Positions 13,436 through 13,978 of a stretch of 13,978 bases of DNA are shown here, one piece after another. This DNA comes from JBDKGV01 sp039798005. GTDB lineage: Bacteria > Fibrobacterota > Fibrobacteria > UBA5070. Under the pieces are notes generated by a model, which saw only the letters and a list, made by a program, of their open reading frames with translations, made no database searches and was not told the DNA's origin. The position numbers were made by a program, and so were the translations under genes. The number at the start of each line of letters is the position of its first letter. The first letter of the stretch is position 1. Where the stretch lies: contig JBDKGV010000086.1 in the NCBI GenBank assembly GCA_039798005.1, forward strand, positions 1-13,978. Reading direction: 5' to 3'.

Positions 13436-13978
13436 ACCACCTCCCTCACATCGATCTTGCCGGTGACCGCCGCCGAGATGAGGGCCGTCCGCCGCTCCTT
13501 CAACAGCTCGATCCCCCGCCGCGCTTCGGCCATCAGGGCGTCGAACCGGGCGGTCTGCTCGTCGAGGTAGGCAACTATCGCAAATTGCTCGGCATGCGAA
13601 GGCACTGCGACCATTAGAGAATTCAAATGCGTAGGTCCAAAGTTTGGCTGACACGCTCCCGTCATGGCAAGCCCCAACTGTTCACGCACAACGGTTGATT
13701 GCAACAAAAGGGCCATAAAGTCGCGGATAACTGGCTTTCCATCCGCTTCATTGAGACGTATCGTACTTGTATTCAGCATTACCTCGTCGTCACTCTGATA
13801 AATAGCAACTTTACCCCAAGAATTCCCAGAACTCGACAAAAGAATATCACCTGACTGAACAGAAAAATGCGGGTCTACGTCGAATTTAGTGGAACGAGCC
13901 GTTTTTAGCTGAGTTTCAGGAGGCAGTTTTCTTTCGTGGATAGCACTCAACTCTACCAGCGCCTTCTTGGCCTTGAAG
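13432..13978 (-). CDS. hsdS: Type I restriction-modification specificity subunit, C-terminal part
   Basis: The frame is open from the right window edge to the stop at 13432, giving about 182 residues of a protein normally of about 400. The sequence covers most of a target recognition domain (TRD), with FSVQSGDILLSSSGNSWGKV (strand-turn typical of TRDs), NFGPTHLNSLMVAVPS and EQFAIVAYLDEQT. It ends in the conserved coiled-coil dimerisation helix (FDALMAEARRGIELLKERRT) and the closing AVTGKIDVRE typical of HsdS C-termini. HsdS binds the target DNA and joins two HsdM subunits. The gene start, the first recognition domain and hsdM must lie beyond 13978. The recognition-domain part is far more AT-rich than the rest (24 of 60 G+C at 13801-13860 against 41 of 60 at 13441-13500), which fits domain exchange. 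The downstream KAP gene overlaps its stop. Confidence 0.93.
   Translation of the reverse strand, partial: FKAKKALVELSAIHERKLPPETQLKTARSTKFDVDPHFSVQSGDILLSSSGNSWGKVAIYQSDDEVMLNTSTIRLNEADGKPVIRDFMALLLQSTVVREQLGLAMTGACQPNFGPTHLNSLMVAVPSHAEQFAIVAYLDEQTARFDALMAEARRGIELLKERRTALISAAVTGKIDVREVV

Noticed and set aside
12101..13654. Longer start for the KAP protein (517 aa from 13654)
   Set aside because: The extension is a frame-shifted shadow of hsdS. The GTG at 13435 has a Shine-Dalgarno site and overlaps the hsdS stop.
1..13978. CRISPR array, tRNA, rRNA, insertion sequence or transposase
   Set aside because: No regularly spaced repeats, no cloverleaf or rRNA-like segments, and no transposase or integrase motifs were seen on either strand.

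Overview
The window is GC-rich chromosomal DNA (by eye well above 60% G+C in most genes) with dense, short-spaced genes and mostly clear Shine-Dalgarno sites, so it comes from a bacterium. The multi-domain cytoplasmic hybrid kinase, the Tle1-like (DUF2235) hydrolase and the codon use suggest a GC-rich Gram-negative environmental lineage. No gene here fixes the phylum, and there are no rRNA or tRNA genes.

Left part (1-4937). On the minus strand a DUF2235 (Tle1-like) alpha/beta hydrolase with a C-terminal LecA/PA-IL-like domain is followed by the first part of a membrane protein that runs off the left edge. Divergent from the hydrolase, across a gap of about 190 bp that holds a 7-3-7 palindrome, is a 945-aa cytoplasmic hybrid histidine kinase: PAS-PAS-HisKA-HATPase-REC-REC-HPt.

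Middle part (4938-6814, plus strand). An unrecognised 249-aa protein follows the kinase closely. After a strong GC-rich stem-loop comes a ketopantoate reductase (PanE family), whose 3' end overlaps the convergent hsdR gene by 34 bp.

Right part (6781-13978, minus strand). This is a Type I restriction-modification operon read right to left: the 3' part of hsdS (start and hsdM outside the window), a KAP-family P-loop NTPase, a RecF/OLD-like AAA ATPase, a small protein with TOPRIM-like motifs, then hsdR. hsdS and the KAP gene overlap by 4 nt (GTGA). The ATPase and the TOPRIM-like gene overlap by 1 nt (TGATG). The TOPRIM-like gene and hsdR are 19 nt apart. All five therefore look like one transcription unit, with three non-canonical genes inserted between the specificity and restriction subunits.

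The most interesting hypothesis is that this cargo (a KAP NTPase plus a split OLD/PARIS-like ATPase-TOPRIM pair) is a second defence layer tied to the restriction system. Known parallels are PrrC and RloA/RloB encoded inside hsd loci, and PARIS, which responds to anti-restriction proteins. The TOPRIM-like protein is short and does not look like a standard DUF4435 (AriB) or RloB protein. The assignment rests on motifs read by eye.
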